From the NCBI GenBank assembly GCA_023392795.1, contig JAEWNJ010000096.1, positions 1 through 38,372 on the forward strand: a stretch of 38,372 nucleotides of DNA, read 5' to 3'. Below, piece after piece: positions 24,893-32,647 of this stretch. Each line of letters opens with the position of its first letter. Position 1 is the stretch's first letter. The stretch is from Candidatus Cloacimonadota bacterium. Its GTDB lineage: Bacteria; Cloacimonadota; Cloacimonadia; Cloacimonadales; Cloacimonadaceae. The notes under the pieces are model-generated. The model was given only the letters and a program-made list of their open reading frames with translations. It was not told the DNA's origin and did not search any database. Position numbers and translations under genes: made by a program.

Positions 24893-25597
24893 ATGCCATC
24901 ATACTACTGCCCTGAGCTCAGTACTGACAGCAAGATTGTAACATTACAGGGTGATGAATTTCACCATCTGAGCCGGGTAAGACGCACGAATATCGGTGAT
25001 CTGATCCGGTTGAACAGCGGGAAGGGTTATCTCGCCGAAGCAAGAGTAGTATTTATCGGCAAACAGAGCGCAGATCTGGAAATCATACAGACCATAACCC
25101 CCTATTCATCTCTCCCCCACTATGCCATCGCCTTCGCCCTTTTGAAGAACCACCACGACGAGCTAGCAATAGAGAAGTGTACAGAATTGGGTGCAAGGGA
25201 TTTTTTCCCCTTCACCAGCAAGTACTCCGTACGCAATGAAGGCAAACATACCATAGCCAGATTTGCCAGGATCGCCCTGGCAGCCATTAAACAGTGCGAC
25301 AATCCCTTTCTACCCCAGGTTCACTCCGTCCTGCCGCTGGAGGCTACTGTCGCATTAATCCGGGAAAAGGGTTATATGCCGATACTCTGCTCTGAAGTAG
25401 AGCAGATCACCATGCTGAAAGATATCCACAATACCGTCCCTCCCTGTTTCATCATCGGCCCGGAAGGAGGTTTCAGCGAGGCAGAACTGATTGCCCTGCA
25501 GGACATTCATAGCATCAAGCTTCTCCCCTTAATCTGTAGGGCAGAAACTGCCGCCATTGCCGTTTCCGCTCAGTACGCAGGCTTAAACCGATCCTGA
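24893..25597 (+). CDS. rsmE: 16S rRNA m3U1498 methyltransferase RsmE
   Basis: 234 residues of the SPOUT (knotted) methyltransferase class. The N-terminal PUA-like part contains the motif FHHLSRVRR. The C-terminal knot carries GPEGGFS (189-195) and the closing RAETAAIAV (216-224), both diagnostic. RsmE methylates N3 of U1498 in 16S rRNA. The ATG is 2 bp after the dnaJ stop, so translation is probably coupled to the heat-shock operon; dnaJ-rsmE (or dnaJ-prmA-rsmE) order is common in other bacteria. Confidence 0.95.
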   Translation: MPSYYCPELSTDSKIVTLQGDEFHHLSRVRRTNIGDLIRLNSGKGYLAEARVVFIGKQSADLEIIQTITPYSSLPHYAIAFALLKNHHDELAIEKCTELGARDFFPFTSKYSVRNEGKHTIARFARIALAAIKQCDNPFLPQVHSVLPLEATVALIREKGYMPILCSEVEQITMLKDIHNTVPPCFIIGPEGGFSEAELIALQDIHSIKLLPLICRAETAAIAVSAQYAGLNRS

Positions 25598-25611
25598 TCC
25601 CAAAAATATCT

Positions 25612-25640
25612 TTGACAAGATGGGGGGACTTCGGTATTTT
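25612..25640 (+). promoter_or_regulatory. Sigma70-type promoter before tatD
   Basis: A perfect TTGACA (25612-25617), a 17-bp spacer and TATTTT (25635-25640), 34 bp before the tatD ATG. It is likely the promoter of the plus-strand run through the TamB-like gene. Confidence 0.7.
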
Positions 25641-25674
25641 GGCACAAACCTAAAAAAGGGATTGGATACGGAAC

Positions 25675-26472
25675 ATGAAACTATTCGAAACGCATGCGCA
25701 CCTGGATCTTCCGGATTTTGACTCCGACCGGGAGAGTCTGATCAACAAGTGCTTTTCCAGTGGGATAGAATACATCATAAACATAGCTTTTAACAAAGAA
25801 ACCGCGCTTTCATCGCTGGAGCTGGCAAAGAAGCATCAGCACATCTTTGCCACGGTGGGTTTTCACCCTCATGACGCTCAGGATTTTGACGCTGAGCTGG
25901 TGAAAAAGCACGCTCGTGAAAAGAAAGTGGTGGCTATCGGTGAAATCGGACTGGATTTCTTCCGCAATCTCTCTCCCTACCCAGTGCAGAGAGAGGTTTT
26001 TGCCAATCAAGCGCATCTGGCGGTGGAGTACGATCTACCCGTGGTGGTGCATGACCGTCAGGCACATCAGGAGTGTTATAACATCTTACAGCAACAGGAA
26101 GTGAAAGAAGCGGTGTTTCACTGCTTCTCGGGTGACATCATCTTCGCGCAACAAGTTTTGGATGCGGGCTGGATGATGAGCTTTACCGGCAGCGTTACTT
26201 ACAGCAATTCGCATCTGGACGACGTGATCCGCCTGGTGCCAATGGATCGCTTTATGATCGAGACCGATTGCCCTTATCTGCCACCTCACCCCCATCGCGG
26301 TAAGCGCAATTCCCCTTTGCTCTTACACCTCGTGGCAGAGAAGATTGCCATGGTCAAAGGGATCACACCAAATGAAGTGGCTGAAGCTGCTTTTAACAAC
26401 GCATACAAGTTTTTCCGCATCCCGGCAGATCCAGTCAAGCCGGCTCACCACAAATCAGGAAGTAGAAAATGA
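25675..26472 (+). CDS. TatD-family metal-dependent deoxyribonuclease
   Basis: 265 residues, the normal size for TatD/YcfH proteins. The amidohydrolase-type barrel shows the metal ligands in order: THAHLD (H7, H9), AIGEIGLDF (E90), VVVHDR (H126), FHCFSG (H149) and IETDCPYLPP (D198). Members degrade DNA 3' to 5' and take part in repair. It is cytoplasmic, and its end overlaps the next ATG by 4 bp, so the two are translationally coupled. Confidence 0.95.
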   Translation: MKLFETHAHLDLPDFDSDRESLINKCFSSGIEYIINIAFNKETALSSLELAKKHQHIFATVGFHPHDAQDFDAELVKKHAREKKVVAIGEIGLDFFRNLSPYPVQREVFANQAHLAVEYDLPVVVHDRQAHQECYNILQQQEVKEAVFHCFSGDIIFAQQVLDAGWMMSFTGSVTYSNSHLDDVIRLVPMDRFMIETDCPYLPPHPHRGKRNSPLLLHLVAEKIAMVKGITPNEVAEAAFNNAYKFFRIPADPVKPAHHKSGSRK

Positions 26473-27674
26473 AGAAGCTCTTTATGCTCGGCCTTGCCCT
26501 ATCAGCTTTATCGCTATGGGCAGGCAATTCCATATTCTCATATTACGGATTCCCCGTGCAGTTTTATGGTCGCGATATCTACAGCATGGGCATGGGCGAT
26601 ACCGGCGCTTCCGATATGTTCCGGTACAACACAGGCTATGCCAATCCAGCCCAGAGCAACCGCAGCAATAAAAGCCTGTTCGGCACAGGGATAATCGCTG
26701 GATACACTTCCTATAAATCTGAGTATCAGAGCACGACCAGAAAGTTCCGTGACGACGCCCTGGATTTCCCCTATTTCAGCGTTTCAGTGCCCATCCTGCG
26801 TCATCGCATCGGCTTTCAATTCAATTCCATCGCCTCCGGGGTGGTCGATAACCAATTCACACATCCAGACAGTACGATTGAGCGACAGGAAGCTGAGAAA
26901 TACCTGTACCGCGCCGACCTGATTTACAGCTATACTTACAAGAACCTGAGTCTGGGACTCAGCGGAAACTATTACTTTGGGCATGATAACCGTACTTTTG
27001 AGCAAACCTCACCAACCAATACAGTGCCGACCAGGGAATCTCTGCTGAAAAGCTACAAGAATCCCACCCTCACCATCGGTGCATTGCAGAGCTTCGATAA
27101 GCACAGTGTGGGCCTACATGCTACCCTTCCCGTGACCCTGAAAGGAGAAAGCAAACGCAGTTCCACTCATACCACGGAAGATCCTGTGGATGTGTCTTAT
27201 GATCTCCCCATGCAGGTTGTCGCCAGTTACACAGCTCTACCAATACCGCAATTCAAAGTATCGGCCGACGCCAGCTATGACCTCTATTCTCAGGTCGATG
27301 ACAGCATGCGCGATGGCATCAAGCTAGGCTTGGGAATGGCGTATGAACCCGAATTGGACCAGAAATACTGGTATCGCAGTATTCCTCTGCGTCTGGGCTA
27401 TTGGTATCGCCAGCTTCCCTTTGAAGATAACAATGGTGAGAATATCGATGAAAATGCTTTCACCGCCGGTCTGTCCCTGCCCTTGAAGAACAAGATCAGC
27501 CGCGTGGATCTGGCTGTGCAGTATCTACAGCGTGGCTCAATGGATACCAATAAACTCAGCGATAACAGCCTGATGCTCATGTTTGGCATCACCGGCTTCG
27601 ATATCTTTAGCAAGGCGCCTGATCGCACCGCGCCCCGTGACATCCCCGTAGCGGAGGACGTTCAATCATGGTAG
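26469..27674 (+). CDS. PorV/FadL-like outer-membrane beta-barrel protein
   Basis: 401 residues with a signal peptide (MKKLFMLGLALSALSLWA). Just after it, GRDIYSMGMGDTGASDMFRYNTGYANPA matches in spirit the conserved opening (GxxxxxMGgA...NPA) of PorV/PorQ/FadL-type barrels of the FCB group; strands repeat through to the C-terminus. In type IX secretion PorV helps release and anchor cargo; FadL members pass hydrophobic compounds. Which applies is unknown. There is no terminal Phe at the very end (DVQSW). It overlaps tatD by 4 bp and recJ by 7 bp. Confidence 0.75.
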   Translation: MKKLFMLGLALSALSLWAGNSIFSYYGFPVQFYGRDIYSMGMGDTGASDMFRYNTGYANPAQSNRSNKSLFGTGIIAGYTSYKSEYQSTTRKFRDDALDFPYFSVSVPILRHRIGFQFNSIASGVVDNQFTHPDSTIERQEAEKYLYRADLIYSYTYKNLSLGLSGNYYFGHDNRTFEQTSPTNTVPTRESLLKSYKNPTLTIGALQSFDKHSVGLHATLPVTLKGESKRSSTHTTEDPVDVSYDLPMQVVASYTALPIPQFKVSADASYDLYSQVDDSMRDGIKLGLGMAYEPELDQKYWYRSIPLRLGYWYRQLPFEDNNGENIDENAFTAGLSLPLKNKISRVDLAVQYLQRGSMDTNKLSDNSLMLMFGITGFDIFSKAPDRTAPRDIPVAEDVQSW

Positions 27675-29191
27675 ATGGCAAAAGTAATCTTTTTCAGCGC
27701 ATCCTCCTATCTCGTAATCTGAATGAGCAGGATTTGGCTGCGGATCTGGAGGATTTACCCGACGAATCGCTGTTTGCCAATATCGACACAGTGGCTACGC
27801 GCATTCATGAAGCCATTTATAACAACGAACCGATGGTGATCTTCGGGCACGACGATCCTGATGGCATCACCAGTACCTATATCCTGTATCAGTATCTGAA
27901 CTCCTGCGGATATCAGCGGCATAGTTACTACATTCCCAATCGCAATCTGGAACCGCATGGCATCCAGCAAAACTTTATCGACTATGTGGCAGCAGGTGGC
28001 CATAAGCTCGTCATTACTGTGGATAACGGTATTTCCGCTTATGACGGCGTGGAGAAACTCAATGCCCTGGGCTGCGATGTACTGATTACCGATCACCATC
28101 TCATTCAGCCAGAAATGATTCCCCAGGCTTACAGCATCATGAATCCCCAATTGCCCGAATGCCAGTATCCCTTCAAGGCTCTGGCCGGGGTTGGTGTCGT
28201 CCTGATGTTAATTCGCTATCTGGCAAAGTTGTGGGAGCATCCCATTGATCCCGCCAGCTACTTTTGGGCTGCAGTGGGATCCATCGCCGATAAAGTGCCT
28301 ATGATAGGCCTCAATCGCAGCATTGTCCGCTATGTACTGGATCATTTTGAAGATGTACAGGATCAAACTGTGCAATTCCTGCTGCGCAACTACAGCCGGG
28401 TCAGCAATCCTGGCGATGTCTTCAATTTCATCACCTATACTTCACGGCTAATTGCCAACGGCCGCGAAGAAGGGGGACATCACACTGCTCTGCGCTTCAT
28501 TTTGCAATTGTCAGACGCCAAAGCCCGGCTCTTTGAGGATCTGGAGGAGCAAAAGAACTCCTGGGAAAGCGAATTGAACCGCGTGTTTAACTATCTTGAT
28601 ACTCTGGCCACAGACTTTGTGGGCAGTCATTTCGTATATTACGACGATGACGACGTGATCCCTTATTCCCTGTTGGGAACGGCGTCCACCTACATCGTAA
28701 ACCGTCTGGGCATCCCCACCATCATGCTAAAGCACCATAATGGACACACGGTATGTGAAGGACGCTGTGCGGATGGTTTTAACATGGTGGAAGCCTTCAG
28801 CCACTGCAAGGGACATTTGAAGCAGTTTGGCGGCCATGTCAAGGCGGCAGGATTCACGATGGATCCCTCGGAGTATGATCATTTCCTGGAGTGCTTCAAT
28901 GAGTATCTCACGGAGAATTTTATCGCTCCCGATCTCGACGCCCCGCTATTGTATGACGCCGAGTGCAGCTTGGACGAATTGAATATCGAGAACTGGCAGA
29001 AAGTGGAATCGCTGCTACCCTGGGGACAACAAAACCCCGAGCCGGTTTTACTGGTCAAAGGGGTTAGCTACAGTGACTTTTCTGCCTTCGGCATTGATAA
29101 CGGCAGCGAGCATCTGCCCCGTGACAACAAAGTGGACTGCCTGATCATGTGGCGCTCACAGAATCAGATCCGCATCACCAGGGTGCTTTAG
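27668..29191 (+). CDS. recJ: RecJ-like single-strand-specific 5'-3' exonuclease
   Basis: 507 residues. The DHH domain holds HDDPDG (61-66), VDNGIS (118-123) and the family-defining DHH (142-144, ITDHHL). The DHHA1 half has GGH (388-390) in KQFGGHVKAAG. RecJ degrades single-stranded DNA from the 5' end in recombination and mismatch repair. It is somewhat shorter than E. coli RecJ (577), mainly at the N-terminus. GGAGG precedes the ATG, which overlaps the barrel gene's stop by 7 bp. Confidence 0.88.
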   Translation: MVDGKSNLFQRILLSRNLNEQDLAADLEDLPDESLFANIDTVATRIHEAIYNNEPMVIFGHDDPDGITSTYILYQYLNSCGYQRHSYYIPNRNLEPHGIQQNFIDYVAAGGHKLVITVDNGISAYDGVEKLNALGCDVLITDHHLIQPEMIPQAYSIMNPQLPECQYPFKALAGVGVVLMLIRYLAKLWEHPIDPASYFWAAVGSIADKVPMIGLNRSIVRYVLDHFEDVQDQTVQFLLRNYSRVSNPGDVFNFITYTSRLIANGREEGGHHTALRFILQLSDAKARLFEDLEEQKNSWESELNRVFNYLDTLATDFVGSHFVYYDDDDVIPYSLLGTASTYIVNRLGIPTIMLKHHNGHTVCEGRCADGFNMVEAFSHCKGHLKQFGGHVKAAGFTMDPSEYDHFLECFNEYLTENFIAPDLDAPLLYDAECSLDELNIENWQKVESLLPWGQQNPEPVLLVKGVSYSDFSAFGIDNGSEHLPRDNKVDCLIMWRSQNQIRITRVL

Positions 29192-29209
29192 TACATTACA
29201 CTCGCGATT

Positions 29210-29800
29210 ATGGGATGGCTAAACGAGACTCTCAGGAAATCAGTTCACCTCAGTTCATTGGTGATTCCCCTCAGCTATCGTTACATCCTGGGCTTTGAGA
29301 ACCGCAAGCTGGCTTTCGTCCTGCTCCTCCTGTCCCTGGTGATCAGCCTGGTCATCGAGTTTCACCGTTTCTGGCAGAAAAGCTTTCGCAAGACCTTCCA
29401 CCGCATTTTCGGACGCATCCTGCGCAAGCATGAGATGAAGGACTTTACCGGAGCCACCTATCTGCTCTTTGCCAGCATGCTCTGCGTAGCTTTCTTCGAA
29501 CCCATTATTGCCAGCGCATCCATTGCTTTCCTCAGTATCGGCGATACTTTCGCAGCAATGATAGGGATGAACTTTGGCAAGCGTAAGTTCCTGCGTAACA
29601 ACAAGAGTCTGGAAGGAAGCCTGGCCTGCTTTGTTTCCTGCTTCATTTTTGGCATCTTTTGGCTGCAAAACCCCTGGCTGACGCTGATCGGATCATTATC
29701 TGCCACAGCGGCTGAATTGGGGAAGATCCCTCTGGATGACAACATCAAGATCCCCCTCACTGCTTCGCTGGCCCTTAGCCTGGCTGGGATCTTCATCTGA
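29210..29800 (+). CDS. Polyprenol/diacylglycerol kinase-like integral membrane protein (SEC59/DGK1/VTE5 type)
   Basis: 196 residues with about six membrane helices. Conserved blocks of the CTP-dependent lipid kinase family are visible: FTGATY (79-84), GDTFAAMIG (111-119), GKRKFLRNNKSLEGS (123-137) and LGKIPLDDNIKIPL (170-183). Relatives phosphorylate dolichol, phytol or diacylglycerol using CTP. The start lacks a ribosome site and lies 18 bp after recJ. The next gene is a DPM-like glycosyltransferase, which suggests that a polyprenol is the substrate; this is inference. Confidence 0.78.
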   Translation: MGWLNETLRKSVHLSSLVIPLSYRYILGFENRKLAFVLLLLSLVISLVIEFHRFWQKSFRKTFHRIFGRILRKHEMKDFTGATYLLFASMLCVAFFEPIIASASIAFLSIGDTFAAMIGMNFGKRKFLRNNKSLEGSLACFVSCFIFGIFWLQNPWLTLIGSLSATAAELGKIPLDDNIKIPLTASLALSLAGIFI

Positions 29801-29815
29801 TACAGGAGATTGATC

Positions 29816-30760
29816 GTGAAACTTTCCTTTGTGATTCCGGTATTGAACGAAGCTGATTCGCTGAAGCAGCTATACCACGAAATCAAGACCAATCTGGGCA
29901 CTCACGAGGCGGAGATCATTTTTATCGACGACGGCTCCACTGATGCTAGTTTCCAGATCATGGCAGAGCTGGCCGCGCATGACACGAGCGTAAAGGTCAT
30001 CAAGTTCCGACGCAACTTTGGCAAAGCTGCGGCACTGCAAAAGGGTTTCGAATTAGCTACTGGCGAGGTCGTCTTCACCATGGACGCGGATTTGCAGGAT
30101 GATCCCATCGAAATCCCAGCGTTTTTGGCCAAACTGGATGAGGGCTTTGATCTGGTCTCCGGCTGGAAAAAGAAACGTCTCGATCCACTACATAAAAGAC
30201 TGCCTTCCAAGCTGTTCAATAGCGTTACCGCTCACACTTTCAAGCTAAAACTGAAAGACTACAATTGCGGCTTCAAGGCCTATCGTAAGACCCTGGTCAA
30301 AGAGCTTTCTCTATATGGAGAGATGCACCGTTATATCCCCGCCCTGGCGCATTCACTGGGCTATAAAGTCGGCGAAATCCCCGTGCAACATCGTGCTCGT
30401 CAGTATGGCAAGAGCAAGTACGGCATCGAGAGATATCTACGCGGCTTCTTCGATTTGATGACCGTCAAGATGGTTACCCAATACGTAAAGAGTCCCCTGT
30501 ATCTCTTTGGCAGAGTAGGCTTGCTGGCCACGCTGGCAGGGACTCTGCTGACCATCTACCTGGCCGCGCTGAAGATCTTTTATGGCATGCCCCTTTCAAA
30601 TCGTCCCCTGCTCTTTCTAGGGATACTGATGATCCTGGGCGGTTTACAATTCATCTCCCTGGGCCTGATCTCAGAGCTTATCATCAACCGGGTCACGTCC
30701 ACTCAACGTCTGCCCCTCTCCATCGAACAGACCATAAATGCCGAGGCTCCCGATGGATAG
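29816..30760 (+). CDS. Family 2 glycosyltransferase, DPM/GtrB type, membrane-anchored
   Basis: 314 residues from the GTG at 29816, behind AGGAGA at 6 bp; the TTG two codons upstream is less likely. The GT-A domain begins KLSFVIPVLNEADSL, with FIDDGSTD (36-43) and MDADLQDDP (89-97), the nucleotide-sugar and metal sites. The family hallmark DYNCGFKAYR is present, followed by two C-terminal membrane helices (about 230-290). Such enzymes move a sugar from a nucleotide to polyprenyl phosphate at the inner membrane. The stop overlaps the permease start. Confidence 0.92.
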   Translation: MKLSFVIPVLNEADSLKQLYHEIKTNLGTHEAEIIFIDDGSTDASFQIMAELAAHDTSVKVIKFRRNFGKAAALQKGFELATGEVVFTMDADLQDDPIEIPAFLAKLDEGFDLVSGWKKKRLDPLHKRLPSKLFNSVTAHTFKLKLKDYNCGFKAYRKTLVKELSLYGEMHRYIPALAHSLGYKVGEIPVQHRARQYGKSKYGIERYLRGFFDLMTVKMVTQYVKSPLYLFGRVGLLATLAGTLLTIYLAALKIFYGMPLSNRPLLFLGILMILGGLQFISLGLISELIINRVTSTQRLPLSIEQTINAEAPDG

Positions 30761-31964
30761 GCTGGAAGCCTTTTTCCTGTCTCGATACCTCAAAGCGCCA
30801 AAGCGGAATCTTTTCCGCTTCAGTTTTGTCTTCATGGTTTTGGGCATTGTGCTATCCGTGGGCATTCTCTCCGCCGGGCTCAACCTCTTTCAGGGTTATG
30901 AAAGCACTCTGCGCTCCCTTTTACTGGATAGCTTTGCGCATACCAGCGTCCAAGCAGCGGACGGCTCGTTTTTGACCCAAGATCAGGCCAATGAAGTGAT
31001 CGCAAAGCTAAGCACTCACGATGATGTCACCTCAGCCATCCCCACCTTACATTACTCGCTGATGGCGCAGTCCGATACCAAAATCCGAAACGCCAATCTC
31101 AAAGCCTATGACTTTAGCCTGGAATTCCCCTATGCCAGGTACATAGAAAACTACCGGATCCCGGCTGAAGGAGAGGTGATCATTGGACATTATCTCGCGG
31201 AAGAACTGGGGCTGGGCATTGGCCAGAGTATCAGCCTGATCTACCCGCAATTGGATCGCATCAGCCCCCTGGGTATTTACAACGGACTCCAAAGCTACCG
31301 GATTGCCGGCATCTACCGTTCCGGATATTACGAAAACGACCGCAGTATCGTGATAGCCAATCTCAAGGACGCAGAACAGCTACTCCTGCTACCCGATACG
31401 ATCACCAAGGTCGAACTGCGCATCATGAATCCTGAAAAAGCATCCGCCGCAGTAAGGGAATTGACCCCTCTTCTGGACCCCGGCTACCTTTTGATCTCCT
31501 GGGATACTTACGCCCACAGCCTCTTACAACTGGTAGAGATGGAAAAGTGGTTGATCTTCATCGTATTTGCTTTCTTGGTGTTAATAGCAGGATTCAATGT
31601 AATCTCTGCAGTTAGCACCATTATCATCGATAAAGGCAATGAGATAGCTGTGCTAAAGACCTTGGGTGCATCCCCCAGAACTATCAAGCGGATGTTTGCC
31701 TGGCGCGTCGGTCTGGCAGCCATCTTGGCGGTGATCATCGGTCAGCTCTTTGGTGCTTTCCTCTCCTGGCTGGTAGAGCTGCAGAGCTTCTATCGCTTAA
31801 AAGGAGACGTCTATTTCATTGATAGCATCCAGGCGGGCATTACCCCCTTCAATCTGGGCGCTGTCTTTGTGATTTCTACATTGTTGATCTCATTGTGCAT
31901 TATTCTGCCTTTGAAGCAGATAGATAGAGTTCAGATTATCTCGCTCTTTCGCCGGCAGACATAA
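30753..31964 (+). CDS. LolC/LolE-like ABC permease (MacB/FtsX fold)
   Basis: 403 residues. I choose the ATG at 30753 (MDRLEAFFLSRYL) because GAGG stands 6 bp upstream and the FFLSRYL opening fits LolC/E (xxIAxRYL); an in-frame ATG five codons earlier is also possible. One N-terminal helix (about 22-42), a large periplasmic domain (about 50-265) and three C-terminal helices give the classic type VII topology. FNVISAVSTIIIDKGNEIAVLKTLGAS is the strongly conserved cytoplasmic-loop motif. With the LolD-like ATPase next door it should extract lipoproteins from the inner membrane. Only one permease gene is present, so a homodimer or LolF-like arrangement is implied. Confidence 0.9.
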   Translation: MDRLEAFFLSRYLKAPKRNLFRFSFVFMVLGIVLSVGILSAGLNLFQGYESTLRSLLLDSFAHTSVQAADGSFLTQDQANEVIAKLSTHDDVTSAIPTLHYSLMAQSDTKIRNANLKAYDFSLEFPYARYIENYRIPAEGEVIIGHYLAEELGLGIGQSISLIYPQLDRISPLGIYNGLQSYRIAGIYRSGYYENDRSIVIANLKDAEQLLLLPDTITKVELRIMNPEKASAAVRELTPLLDPGYLLISWDTYAHSLLQLVEMEKWLIFIVFAFLVLIAGFNVISAVSTIIIDKGNEIAVLKTLGASPRTIKRMFAWRVGLAAILAVIIGQLFGAFLSWLVELQSFYRLKGDVYFIDSIQAGITPFNLGAVFVISTLLISLCIILPLKQIDRVQIISLFRRQT

Positions 31965-31974
31965 GGAGTATGTT

Positions 31975-32643
31975 TTGATCGCAGCCGCATACGACATCAG
32001 AAAGGCCTATCACGATAGTGACCAGATCATTGAAGTGTTACTAGGCACCAATCTAGAGGTGGATGAACATGATTTCATCTGCATCACGGGTAAAAGTGGC
32101 TGTGGTAAGAGTACCTTACTGCACCTAATGGGGCTGCTGGATGCGCCGGACACAGGTGAGATTCACATCAGAGGACGGCAGATTTCTGCGTTGAGCCATG
32201 ATGCAGCTGCCATCCGCAACAAGGACTTGGGCTTTGTATTCCAGTTTCACTATCTAGTGGAAGATCTCAGTGCGGCTGAAAATGTCGCGCTGCCAATCAT
32301 GATAGCCGGTCAGAGCAGCGCCAAAGCTCTCGTCAGAGCCAGGGAACTGCTTAGCATACTCGGCCTGCAAGACCGCTTGAACCGCTATCCCAATCAGCTC
32401 TCCGGTGGCGAGCAGCAAAGAGTTGCCCTGGCCCGCGCGCTGGCAAACTCCCCCGCTCTGGTGCTTGCGGATGAACCAACCGGTAATCTGGATCCCGGAC
32501 ACAGTACGGAAGTATGGGATATGATGCACAAGCTCAATCGCGAACTGGGGCAGGCTTTTGTGATCGTCACGCACGACGTGGAAGCTGCTGCCAAAGCTCC
32601 TACAAGATACGAACTCACAAGCGGAGTATTGATCTCCGGTTAA
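31975..32643 (+). CDS. LolD-like ABC ATPase
   Basis: 222 residues from a TTG start with AAGGAG about 7 bp ahead; an ATG five bases upstream is out of frame. All ABC motifs are intact: Walker A GKSGCGKST (39-47), Q-loop Q90, signature LSGGEQQRV (142-150), Walker B with catalytic Glu VLADEPTGNLD (163-173) and H-loop H200. The FVFQFHYLVEDLSAAENVALP stretch is typical of the LolD/MacB subfamily. It powers the preceding permease. It lies 10 bp after that gene and 4 bp before the TamB-like gene. Confidence 0.93.
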   Translation: MIAAAYDIRKAYHDSDQIIEVLLGTNLEVDEHDFICITGKSGCGKSTLLHLMGLLDAPDTGEIHIRGRQISALSHDAAAIRNKDLGFVFQFHYLVEDLSAAENVALPIMIAGQSSAKALVRARELLSILGLQDRLNRYPNQLSGGEQQRVALARALANSPALVLADEPTGNLDPGHSTEVWDMMHKLNRELGQAFVIVTHDVEAAAKAPTRYELTSGVLISG

Positions 32644-32647
32644 GGCC

